Assembly: GCF_000687475.1 (NCBI RefSeq)
Contig: NC_057316.1
Span: forward strand, 62,001-126,000
Source of the DNA: Ustilaginoidea virens
Taxonomy: Eukaryota > Ascomycota > Sordariomycetes > Hypocreales > Clavicipitaceae
Reading direction: 5' to 3'
Length of the DNA stretch: 64,000 bases
A model generated the notes under the pieces. The model ran no database searches. It was not told the origin of the DNA and was given only the letters and a program-made list of their open reading frames with translations. This document shows positions 46,152 to 55,996 of this stretch, one piece after another. Numbering within the stretch: position 1 is the first letter of the stretch; each line of letters opens with the position of its first letter. The translations under genes and the position numbers were made by a program.

Positions 46152-49094
46152 TTAGCAGGCCCTAAGACCTAGTAACTCGCGGAACCTAGTAAATTTAGGG
46201 CCCGGCAGTGGCTTCGTAAGACCGTCAGCAGGCATACTATTAGTAGGTAAATAGGTAATTTTAACCAAGCCCAGCTGGGCTTGCTCCCTAATATACCGGA
46301 ATTTTAATAGCGTATGCTTAGTGCGAGCGTGCTGATTAGGGTCGTTAGAATTCGAAATGGAGCCCTGGTTATCGCAATATAGCGGTATAGGGCGTAAAAT
46401 ATCAATTTCCAGCTCTTTACAAAGGTTAGAAAGCCACTGTACCTCACGGATAGTCTCAAGTAATGCATCAGATTCAGCTTCTAAAGTAGATAGCACTACT
46501 AAAGAGGCTCGCTTAGAACGCCAGCTAATAGGACCACTATTAATAGTAGTCAAGAAGCCTCCAGTGGATTTAGAGGTTTCTTTACAGCCAGCAAAGTCGC
46601 TATCAGAATAAGCGGTTATAATAGGCTGTTGATTGCTTTTAGTAGTACTAAAGCAAATAGCTAGGTTCTCAGTGCCTTTAAGGTAGCTAAAGCTGCCTTT
46701 CGCAGCATTTAGATGTACATTAGTTGCCTTGGTCATAAACCGGGAGAGGTATTGGGTAGGAAATGCTAGGTCGGGCCTAGTCATCATCATAAGCCACATT
46801 ATAGTGCCAGTAAGGCTCTGATAAAGGCTCTGATCAGTAGGGCTAAGGTCTTTTCCACTAGATTCATTTAGAATCCCTGGTTGAAGTGGAATTAGCTGAG
46901 GTTTAGTATCCTGTAGACCGAATTTAGCTAGGACCTCTGCTATAAATTGGGCTTGGTGTAGCCACAATAGACCTTTCTTCCTATTTCGTATAATCTGTAC
47001 GCCTAGAAAGAAGGAAGCCGGACCGCGGTCTTCTATAGCATAGACCTTATGAAATTTCCTTTTTAGCTGGTTGATATAAGTTATATTTGGACCAACTAAT
47101 AGGCAATCGTCAACATAGGTGACGATAAAGGTGCTGGTTTGCTTATTATAAAAGACGGCAGCATCAGAGGCTAAAGGTAAAAAACCTTCACTAGAAATCA
47201 GGTCTTTTAGCCGGTGTTGCCATTTGCGGGGTGCTTGTTTTAGCCCGTATAGGGCCTTCTTTAGCAAGATAGCTTGCTTAATAGAAGGGTTAAATCCAGC
47301 TTCTTTAAGCAAAGTTAGTAGCCGTTGGCGCTGTATATTAGACCAAAGCTTGCTATCAGTTAGTAAACTTTCCGTAAATTCAAGGAATCCATCAGGAATA
47401 TCTATATAAATAGTCTCAGAAAGTTCGCTATTTAGAAAGGCGCCTATAAAGTCTTTTGACTTAGGAAGGTAATCTACGGTGGCATTAGTATTAGTAATAT
47501 CATCCGGGGTAGCATTAGTAATGCTAGTAAAATTAGTAGGGTCCGGCATGCTTTCTAGGTCATCCGGTATAGCATTAGTGCTAGTAATGCTAGTAAGGTT
47601 AGCAGAGTTAGTAGGGTCAGGAATGCTTTCTAGGTCATCCAGTAAAATAGCAGGTTCTTTACTGCTAAATACCCCCTCTGAACCTGTATTTTGCCCTTTG
47701 TGAAAGTCTCCTTCTAGACCACTAGAAATAGGGCCTATACCTTCATTTTGGTGGATAAAGGTAATAAAGGTTGTTTTAGTAATAACCTTCTTCTTTAGAA
47801 GGTAGATAAGGTAAGTATTATTACCTAGAGTGGCAAGGAGCCTACCAGGCTCGGTACGGGGCGCTAATTTGCGGCTTTTTACACGCTTTTCGTGTGGTAT
47901 AAGCACTTCAATAGCTGCTCCAATAGCCCTAAGGTTAATAAGGTCAGGGTAGTGCTCCGGTGTTATCTGGTCGTAATCCTTTAGTAGCTCCTGATAGGGG
48001 CTAGAAGGTCTGTTAGTAACAGCTGTTATATTTACTAGCATAACAACGCCAGTAATTACAGCAGACCAGAGGTTAGATGGTAGCCTTGAACAGGCCATAG
48101 TAGCACGTAGCCTATCAGCTATAACCCTAATGGACCGCTCAGCTAGGCCGTTTTGTTCGTGAATATAGGGGCAAGATGTATTAAAAGTTATACCCTGTTC
48201 GACAAGCCAATCACTAAGCATTTTGTTGATTTCATTTCCACCATCATAGTGGAATTCAACAGGCGTTTTACCATATCTGACCTGTAGGCTCTGTATAAAG
48301 CTCTGTAATGCTTTAAAAACAACAGTGCCTTCCCTATTAGGCAGTAAGTAAAGCCAACGGAATCGGGATTTTCTATCCACTAATATAAGGGCAATAGGTC
48401 GTTTGTTGTATGGCATAGGTGATATAGCAAAAGTATCACCTTCTATAATATCCAGGCATTTAGCTGGATTAGGTATCGCATCCTTAGAAGGTTTTCTAAC
48501 CTTCTTAGCTTGAATACAAGCTAGGCAGCGAAAATCAGCATCTTTAACCTTATTAAGGTTAGGAAGACCAGGGGTATTAGCACAGGTCTTTTTAAGTAGC
48601 TGAATACCTATATGCCCTAGCCGTATATGCCAAATGCCGGCTAACTGTAATAGCTTCTGATATTCTGTATCAGCAGCTATAGGGGCAGGAGTAGGGCTAG
48701 TAGCCACTACGGGATTTTCGCTAGTCGTAATAGCGGGCTCTTCGCTAGTCGTAATAGCGGGAGAGTTGGTAGTAGGGCTAGTAGCCTCTACAGGTTCCTT
48801 ACCAGTTGCAATAGCAGAAGGTTGGATAGTAGGGCTAGTAGCCTCTATAGGGTCCTTGCTAGTCGTAATAGCAAAAGGTTGGATAGTAGGGCTAGTAGCC
48901 TCTACTAGTTCCTTGCTAATTGTAATAGTAGGAACGTTACTATTTTGCCTACTAACTAAGCCTTGTATAAGGGTAGTTAGGGTATTCATCTGGGACTTTA
49001 TATAGTCCATATCTAGCTGTAGTCGTGCAGTAAGATCAGCTTTAGAGTTGGAATCCAAAGTGGCCTTATAAGTGGAAGGCCTAGACTGTGCCAT
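46152..49094 (-). CDS. CopM polyprotein: Gag start fused to integrase, RT palm and RNase H
   Basis: 980 residues from MAQSRPSTYK. Residues 1-52 match the start of CopH Gag. Residues 53-140 are imperfect repeats of EATSPTIQPSAITTSK type. The integrase has a zinc domain (H156, H161, C190, C193) and a core with D220, D284 (FHYDGGNE) and E319 (NGLAER). At about 541-550 the chain jumps from the post-integrase linker to DFIGAFLNSELSE of RT; the palm keeps YVDD (660-663). RNase H has D831/D833, E872 and D908 and the usual end MPADGLTKPLP. Against CopH, 685 codons are absent: most of Gag, the DTGS protease, and the RT fingers with the NRPVFRIKKD segment. It cannot form particles alone and its RT is probably inactive. 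ATG at 49094 is the first in frame; TAA ends it. The frame is uninterrupted, unlike all relatives here. Confidence 0.9.
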   Translation of the reverse strand: MAQSRPSTYKATLDSNSKADLTARLQLDMDYIKSQMNTLTTLIQGLVSRQNSNVPTITISKELVEATSPTIQPFAITTSKDPIEATSPTIQPSAIATGKEPVEATSPTTNSPAITTSEEPAITTSENPVVATSPTPAPIAADTEYQKLLQLAGIWHIRLGHIGIQLLKKTCANTPGLPNLNKVKDADFRCLACIQAKKVRKPSKDAIPNPAKCLDIIEGDTFAISPMPYNKRPIALILVDRKSRFRWLYLLPNREGTVVFKALQSFIQSLQVRYGKTPVEFHYDGGNEINKMLSDWLVEQGITFNTSCPYIHEQNGLAERSIRVIADRLRATMACSRLPSNLWSAVITGVVMLVNITAVTNRPSSPYQELLKDYDQITPEHYPDLINLRAIGAAIEVLIPHEKRVKSRKLAPRTEPGRLLATLGNNTYLIYLLKKKVITKTTFITFIHQNEGIGPISSGLEGDFHKGQNTGSEGVFSSKEPAILLDDLESIPDPTNSANLTSITSTNAIPDDLESMPDPTNFTSITNATPDDITNTNATVDYLPKSKDFIGAFLNSELSETIYIDIPDGFLEFTESLLTDSKLWSNIQRQRLLTLLKEAGFNPSIKQAILLKKALYGLKQAPRKWQHRLKDLISSEGFLPLASDAAVFYNKQTSTFIVTYVDDCLLVGPNITYINQLKRKFHKVYAIEDRGPASFFLGVQIIRNRKKGLLWLHQAQFIAEVLAKFGLQDTKPQLIPLQPGILNESSGKDLSPTDQSLYQSLTGTIMWLMMMTRPDLAFPTQYLSRFMTKATNVHLNAAKGSFSYLKGTENLAICFSTTKSNQQPIITAYSDSDFAGCKETSKSTGGFLTTINSGPISWRSKRASLVVLSTLEAESDALLETIREVQWLSNLCKELEIDILRPIPLYCDNQGSISNSNDPNQHARTKHTLLKFRYIREQAQLGLVKITYLPTNSMPADGLTKPLPGPKFTRFRELLGLRAC

Positions 49095-49804
49095 TATAGT
49101 GGTTAAAAGTCGTTAAAAATGGTGCCAATAGCTGTAGGAACAGATGAATAACCAGCTAAATAGCTGGCAAAATGGTCGAGTAACTAGCTGGACAGCTAGT
49201 AAATATAGTGGCTAGTAGCCTACTATAAAAGGTAACCGCAGAATATAGCGGTAGGTCTCAGTATAAATGCACAGATGCCGTAGGCGTTGTGCAAGTCCAG
49301 AATATAGCGTTAGTATATAAGGTGCTTATGTGGTGCCGTAATATAAAGGTGCCGTAAGTGCCGTAGGTGCTGTAGGTGCCGTAGGTGCCGTAGGTGCTAT
49401 AGGTGCCGTAATATAAAAGGTGCCGTAAGTGCCGTACCAAAAGTGCTATAAGTGGAAGAGTATAACAGGTGCCGTATAGTGCAGTAGGTGTCGTGCACTA
49501 GGTGTAAAGATGTTATACAGTGGTATAGTGTGATAGATATCACACTATAAAATCCGTAGGTGCCGTAGGTTACTCCGAAAATAACGTAAGGTTACGCTAA
49601 AAATGCCGTGAGGTTACGCCGTAAGTTGCCGTAGGGGTACGCCGTTGATTGCCGCAGGGTAATGCCGTAGGTAACAAAGGGTAAGCCAAAGGTGATAAGG
49701 GTAAGCCAAGGATACCAAAGGATAGCTATATTAGTAGTACTAATAAGCAAGAGAGACCAAGGGGTGAACACAAAAGAGGTAGGGTAAAAACAAAGAAGTA
49801 AAAA
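49095..49804 (-). promoter_or_regulatory. CopM leader with GGTGCCGTA micro-repeats
   Basis: The 710-bp untranslated leader carries dense GGTGCCGTA/AGTGCCGTA repeats on the plus strand at 49330-49440 (TACGGCACC in sense orientation) and further copies to 49640. It may hold packaging or translation signals; this is inference. Confidence 0.6.
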
Positions 49805-49819
49805 CCCGGGCTCATAACC
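49805..49819 (-). promoter_or_regulatory. CopM primer-binding site
   Basis: Sense GGTTATGAGCCCGGG immediately after the 5' LTR, complementary to the anticodon arm of initiator tRNA-Met. Confidence 0.8.
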
Positions 49820-50554
49820 TATTGCAATTCTCAAGGTCACTATAAAAGCAGAGCCTTACTAGCTAGCTAGATAGCACAAGACTGTCTGCGACCTGTGAAC
49901 TAATCTTAGTATAAATACTAGATTTTTCACCAAGTCCTAAGACTATACAAGTGCTATAAAGCAAGGCAAGTGTAAAGGCAAGGCAAATATGAGATAACCA
50001 GAAACGCAGGGAAGGTGGAAGTTAAGAGGCATGTAGTGCATTAACAGACTCGATTGTGCTACCCTTCTACTATCTAGAAAGAAGGGGAAAAGCTATCCTA
50101 TATATACACGAAGGAGGGGTGGGCCCAGGCATCCAAGGTAGCCAGTAAGAAAGCTCCCCGTAATGCTCGCTTTGCCACGTATATAATACGTCAGCAGCCC
50201 CACTATATCCAGCCTTTCCAACCACCCTAACCACCGCACTAGTAACTAGTCACCACACTAGTAACTAGCCACCACGCTAGTGACTACCCACCACACTAGT
50301 GGACTAGCCACCACACTAGTAGGCCGCCACCACACTAGTAGGCCCACCACGCTAATTTAGCAATGCCACACCTTTTTAGCAAGGCCTACCTTACTTGATA
50401 TACAGTAAATAATCCACTGAAAATCCTTAAGGTAAAAGGCAAAGGCCTAAGGTAATACTACCATAAGTCCAAGAGGCGGTATAAGGACTAGAAGGTCAGT
50501 AAGCCAGTAGGGCATTAGGCCAGCAGCCTAGTAGGCTACTATAGGATTTTAACA
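49820..50554 (-). repeat. CopM 5' LTR with TATA-like promoter
   Basis: 735 bp. Sense GTATATATAGG (plus 50098-50110) is a likely TATA box for element transcription toward lower coordinates. Confidence 0.93.
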
Positions 50555-50605
50555 ACAACTATCGGCACCATTTTTCAACGGATTTTTAAACCTTTTTTGC
50601 CCATA

Positions 50606-53600
50606 ATAGCAGAATCAGGGTCTTCTACCTATAAGGTCCCTAAATCCGATACTAAAGCTAATACTAATACACAACTACAGCTGGATATGGACGATATGAA
50701 GTCCCAGATGAATATACTAACTAACCTTATATAAGGCCTAGTTAGTAGGCAAAATAACGACACCCAGGCTACCTAGGCTACTAATAAGAAGCCTACTAAA
50801 GCCACTGAAGCTAGACCTTCTACTAGGATGACTACCACTAAAGATAATAATGATAGTAAAGCTAACGTTATAGAAATCGACCAACCTTCTACCCCTGTAA
50901 AATATAAGGGTAAAGAACCTATTTATACCACAACAGCACCAATAACAACTATTACCAACCAAATTAGTGATGGGGCTATTAAGGAATTAGCTAAGACTGC
51001 CAACCGCTTTAAAGAGTCTCAAAAGCTAAAAAGTCCCTATAATTTCGACCAGTAGAAGCAGGCCCTTACAATACAACTTAGGGCCTTTAAAATAGCTAAC
51101 TTTATTAATAACCCATCTATAGCAAGGCACTTTAATGAGTCTGAGTAGGCACTTCTACTACTAATGCTAAAAAATAGCTGTAGTGAAGAAGCTGTAGAGG
51201 CTATAGACTGGTGTAATGACCCAGAGGAAGCCTACCTTTTGCTAGTAGCCTAGTACTACTACTTACTAGAAGTATAGCGGGCACACTTATACCCTACCTT
51301 TTACACCCTTACATTTACCGGTTATAAAGGCACTTTAGAGGCTTTTAATGGCGAATTTAACAGCTATATTTCTCGCCTCAGAATCTTAGGTTCTAAGATC
51401 GACTCTTTCGACCAAGTTAACCAGTATCTTTAGGCTATAAAGGGGGTATTTACCCGCTGGACGGAACGCTAACGCTCTATAATTAGGGCTTATAGCGCCT
51501 AGGGTGTTATTAACAGCAGCAAATTTAACTTCTAGTATTTTATAGTTAATCTACTAGAAGAACAGCGTTCTAAAGGGTCTAATAAGGTAGCTACTAATAA
51601 TAACCCTAAGCAGCTCAAGGCTTCCAAAGACTCTAAGAATAAAGGGTCTACTAATACCGCTTCTACTAATAATAGCAAGAATAACTCTACTAAAAAGAAG
51701 CAGCAACAGAAGAAGAAATAGGACTCTAATAATAATAGCAAACAGCAAGATATCAAGTCCTTTATTATAGGCAATTATAATACCTAGGATACTAATATAT
51801 TCTATTCCTCTTCTTCTTCCACTATATCCACTGATATAAGCTATAGTGCTAAATCAGGCGGTAGGACCCCTAAGGATGCCCTCCTTTACGATACAGGCTC
51901 CACTTGTCATATTGTTAATAATAAGAAGCATTTTACTACTTTTCACCACTTTGAGAAGGATGATAAGCCTATAATTACTACTGGTGGTAGCCCTATTTGC
52001 CCTACTGGTTGGGGCACAGCACGATTTACTATAATACAGGGCGTTAATCCCACCAAATGGGGTATTATAGAGCTCAAGAATGCTCTATATATTCCTGCCT
52101 TGGATATTAATATTATTAGCGGTGTAAAGCACTATGCCGCTAAAGGGGTACTAATTAAAAATCAGCTTTGGTCAGCAAGCCGTAAATGCATCGGCATTTT
52201 TAACTTTAAAAAATACGGCTTTTTTCTTCTATAGAAAGGAGTAGACACACCACTACTACATCAGCCTTGCAGCCATTATACTGTTACTAATAGTATAATA
52301 GTAGAGGTCCCTAGCCCTACTAACCCTACTGATTATAGTGATCCTTAAGATACCACTATTACCCCTGTTTCTACTAACCAGCCCGCTATTACAACTAGCG
52401 ATATTCCTGCTATTACGACTAGTAAAGAACCTGTAGAGGCTACTAGTCCTACTACTAACTCTCCCGCTATCACGACTAGCGAAAATCCCGTAATGGCTAC
52501 TAGCCCTACTCCTGCCCCTATAGCTGCTGATACAGAATATCAGAAGCTATTACAATTAGCCGGCATTTAGCATATACGGCTAGGGCATATAGGTATTCAG
52601 CTACTTAAAAAGACCTGTGCTAATACCCCTGGTCTACCTAACCTTAATAAGGTTAAAGATGCTGATTTTCGCTGCCTAGCCTGTATACAGGCTAAGAAGG
52701 TTAGAAGACCTTCTAAAGATGCGATACCTAATCCAGCTAAATGCCTGGATATTATAGAAGGTGATACTTTTGCTATATCACCCACACCATACAATAAACG
52801 ACCTGTTGCCCTTATATTAGTGGACAGAAAATCCCGATTCCGTTGGCTTTACTTACTGCCTAATAGGGAAGACACTATTGTTTTCAAAGCATTACAGAGC
52901 TTTATACAAAGCCTACAGGTCAGATATAGTAAAACGCCTATTGAATTCCACTATGATGGTGGAAATGAAATCAACAAAATGCTTAGTGATTGGCTTATTA
53001 AACAGGGTATAGCTTTTAATACCTCTTGCCCCTATATTCATAAATAAAACAGCCTAGCTAAGCGTTCCATTAGGGTTATAGCTGATAGGCTATGTGCTAC
53101 TATGGCCTGGTCAAGGCTACCATCTAACCTCTAGTCTACTGTAATTACTGGCGTTGTTATGCTAGTAAATATAACAGCTATTACTAACAGACCTTTTAGC
53201 CCTTATTAGGAGCTACTAAAGGATTACAACCAAATAACACCAGAACACTACCCTAACCTTATTAACCTTAGGGCTATTAGAGCAGCTATTGAGGTGCTTA
53301 TACTATACGAAAAGCGTATAAAAAGCCGCAAATTAGCGCCCTATACCGAGCCTGGTAGACTCCTTGCCACTCTAGGTAATAATACCTACCTAGTCTACCT
53401 TCTAAAGAAGAAGGTTATTACTAAAATAACCTTTATCACCTTTATCCACTAAAATAAAGGTATAGGCCCTATTTCTAGTGGCTTAGAAGGAGACTTTCAC
53501 AGAGGGCAAAATACAGATTCAGAGGGGGTATCTAGCAGAGAACCTGCTATTTTACTGGATGACCTGGAAAGCATCCCTGACCCTACTAACCTTACTAATA

Positions 53601-55206
53601 TTAATAATACTAATGTTATTCTGGATAACCTAAAAAGCGTCCCGGACCCTACTAATCTTACTAGTGTTACTAATACTAATGCTACTATAGATTACCGTAC
53701 TATACTATAGTCCCCGGCTACTGTAAAGGATAACCTTATAGATATCCTTACTAGCCTTACTCCTGCCGACCTTGCTGGCCCTATTGGCCCTGCTGGCCCT
53801 GCTGGCCCTACTATACCTACTAGCCCTACCGACCCTACTAGCCCTACCGACTTATTCCCTTAGAAAGGCAATACCTTATACCACCTGATATGGGATTCCT
53901 ACTATGCAGCTAAGCGTAAGCTAGCTAAAAAGGCCCCTAATAGTACGCCTAATAGCTGGAAGGATGTGCTATAATGCCCTGAAAAAGAAAAAGACCTTTA
54001 GATAAAGGCACTATTTAAGGAATTTAAGCAGCTTTTAGATACTAAAGTCTTCCAATTTATTCCTAAGTCTAGCGTTCCTATTAATAGGAAAATTATACGC
54101 AATAGGCCTGTTTTTCGGATTAAAAAGGATGCTAATAATCAGCCTATAAAATATAAGGCTAGATTAGTAGTAAAAGGCTTTATATAAGTCGAAGGAAAGG
54201 ATTTTCAGCATACTTATGCTTCCACCTCTATCCCACCCACCTGGAGGGTTATACTGGCTTTGGCAGCTAGTAATAACTGGGAAATAGAGCAAATCGACTT
54301 TATAAGTGCCTTCCTAAATAGCGAACTTTCTGAGACTATTTATATAGATATTCCTGATAGATTCCTTGAATTTACAGAAAGTCTATAAACTAATAGCGAT
54401 AGCAAGCTTTAGTCTGATATTTAACGATAACGGCTACTAACTTTACTTAAAGAAGCCGGCTTTAATCCCTCTATTAAGCAAGCTATTTTACTAAAGAAGG
54501 CCCTATACAGGCTAAAATAAGCACCCCGCGAATAGCAACACCGGCTAAAAGACCTGATTTCTAGTGAAGGTTTTTTACCTTTAGCTTCTAATGCTGCCGT
54601 CTTTTATAATAAGTAAACCAGCACCTTTATTGTTACTTATATTGACGATTGCCTATTAATTGGTCCAAATATAACTTATATTAACCAGCTAAAAAGGAAA
54701 TTTCATAAGGTCTATACTATAGAAGACCGCGGTTTGGCTTCCTTTTTCCTAGGCGTACAAATTATACGAAATAGGAAGGAAGGTTTATTATGGCTATACC
54801 AAGCCCAATTTATAGCAGAGGTCTTAGCTAAATTCGGCTTACAGGATACTAAACCTCAGCTTATTCCACTTTAACCAGGGATTCTAAATAAATCTAGTAG
54901 AAAAGACCTTAGCCCTACTGATTAGAGCCTTTATTAGAGCCTTACTGGCACTATAATATGGCTTATGATGATGACTAGACCCGACCTAGCATTTCCTACT
55001 CAATACCTCTCTCGGTTTATATCCAAGGCAACTAATATGCATCTAAATGCTGCAAAAGGCAGCTTTAGCTACCTTAAAGGCACTAAGAACCTAGCTATTT
55101 GCTTTAGTACTACTAAAAGCAACTAATAGCCTATTATAACCGCTTATTCTGATAGCGATTTTGCTGGCTGTAAAGAAACCTCTAAATCTACTAGAGGCTT
55201 CCTTAC
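50606..55206 (+). pseudogene. CopH gag-pol relic, main part
   Basis: Frame 2. The start codon reads ATA at 50606 where CopM has ATG. Gag runs to about 51780 with SDGAIKELAKTANRFKE and LLEEQRSKGSNK, then an N/S/K-rich tail without a zinc knuckle. The protease YDTGSTCHI is at 51887-51913. The integrase starts near 52565 (its tryptophan is a TAG) with HIRLGH, and NGLAER-like sequence lies near 53050. RT includes NRPVFRIKKDANNQP (near 54100), YIDD at 54638-54649 and RNase H YSDSDFAGC. At least 20 TAG/TAA codons interrupt it. It ends at the Cop2 insertion. Removing Cop2 and one TSD makes 50606-63163 exactly 1,666 codons. Confidence 0.9.
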
Positions 55207-55921
55207 TGTTGCAAAATGGTGATTCAGAACACTGTTGGAAATGTACTGGATACCGACAGTGGCGTACAAGGCGTTGCAGAATAAAACAAGGAGCTGGTTA
55301 AAGATTTAAAGCGCACAAGAGGTTGACCAGAGCAAAGATGTCAGGGAAATCTGATTCTAATTGTTGGTGACTATTCTAGCTAGAAAGAGGGAATTTTAGG
55401 CATATTTCTACCATCTTAAAAAAGTGGTTGAAAATAATGAAAAACCGCAAAAATAGCGAAAAACCCGACGAAAAGTCGGTCTGCCTAACCGTGCCCAGTC
55501 TGTGCCCAATATCCTACCCAGTGCATACCCAACCAAGCCCAGTGGCTTGTAGCGGTGTGCCGGATGCCCTATAATAGCCTGCCGTACAGGCCGGAAGCCC
55601 TATATCGGTCTGCCGTAAATGACCGGTGTAGCGGGTGACTGTATGTAGAAGGCCGAAAGTGCTGGTTTGCCCATTTGGTAATCCCGTAGAAATGCGCCGC
55701 CTGTTGTGGGCCCTGTGGCCCGCTGTGACCGGCCGCTGTGGCCGGCTGTGGGGCGCTGTGCCGGTGCCGTGACCGGCGCTGTGGCCCACTGTAATCGGCG
55801 TTGTGGGGCGCTATGCCCCACCATAGCGCCTGGTATAGCCACCGCGATATCTCAACGCAGAAACGTCGTATAGTGGCGAGACCAGTACCAAAATACAGCT
55901 AAAAAGGCGCTGATTTCAACA
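55207..55921 (-). repeat. Cop2 3' LTR
   Basis: 715 bp from TGTTGCAAAATGG to TTTCAACA. The polypurine tract AGAGGGGG (minus) adjoins at 55922-55929. Confidence 0.93.
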
Positions 55922-55996
55922 CCCCCTCTGATTAGCAATATAGCTAATCCTAGCGTTAGAATAAAAGAAAGAAGTCCCGTAAAAAAGAAGAAAAAA

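Larger units (their letters stand above)
45296..50554 (-). mobile_element. CopM: internally deleted copia element with an open 980-codon frame
   Basis: 5,259 bp with 735-bp LTRs (45296-46030 and 49820-50554) and target duplication ACAAC (45291-45295, 50555-50559). It is inserted in the leader of CopH, a relative in opposite orientation. By eye the LTRs differ at two positions only (45521/50045 and 45732/50256), both CpA-to-TpA in the left copy. This is the youngest insertion in the window. Confidence 0.96.

Noticed and set aside
45296..50554. CopM as a reverse-transcribed spliced RNA of a CopH-like element
   Set aside because: The missing blocks do not start with GT and end with AG cleanly in CopH, and one junction is composite. 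Deletion or template switching is simpler.
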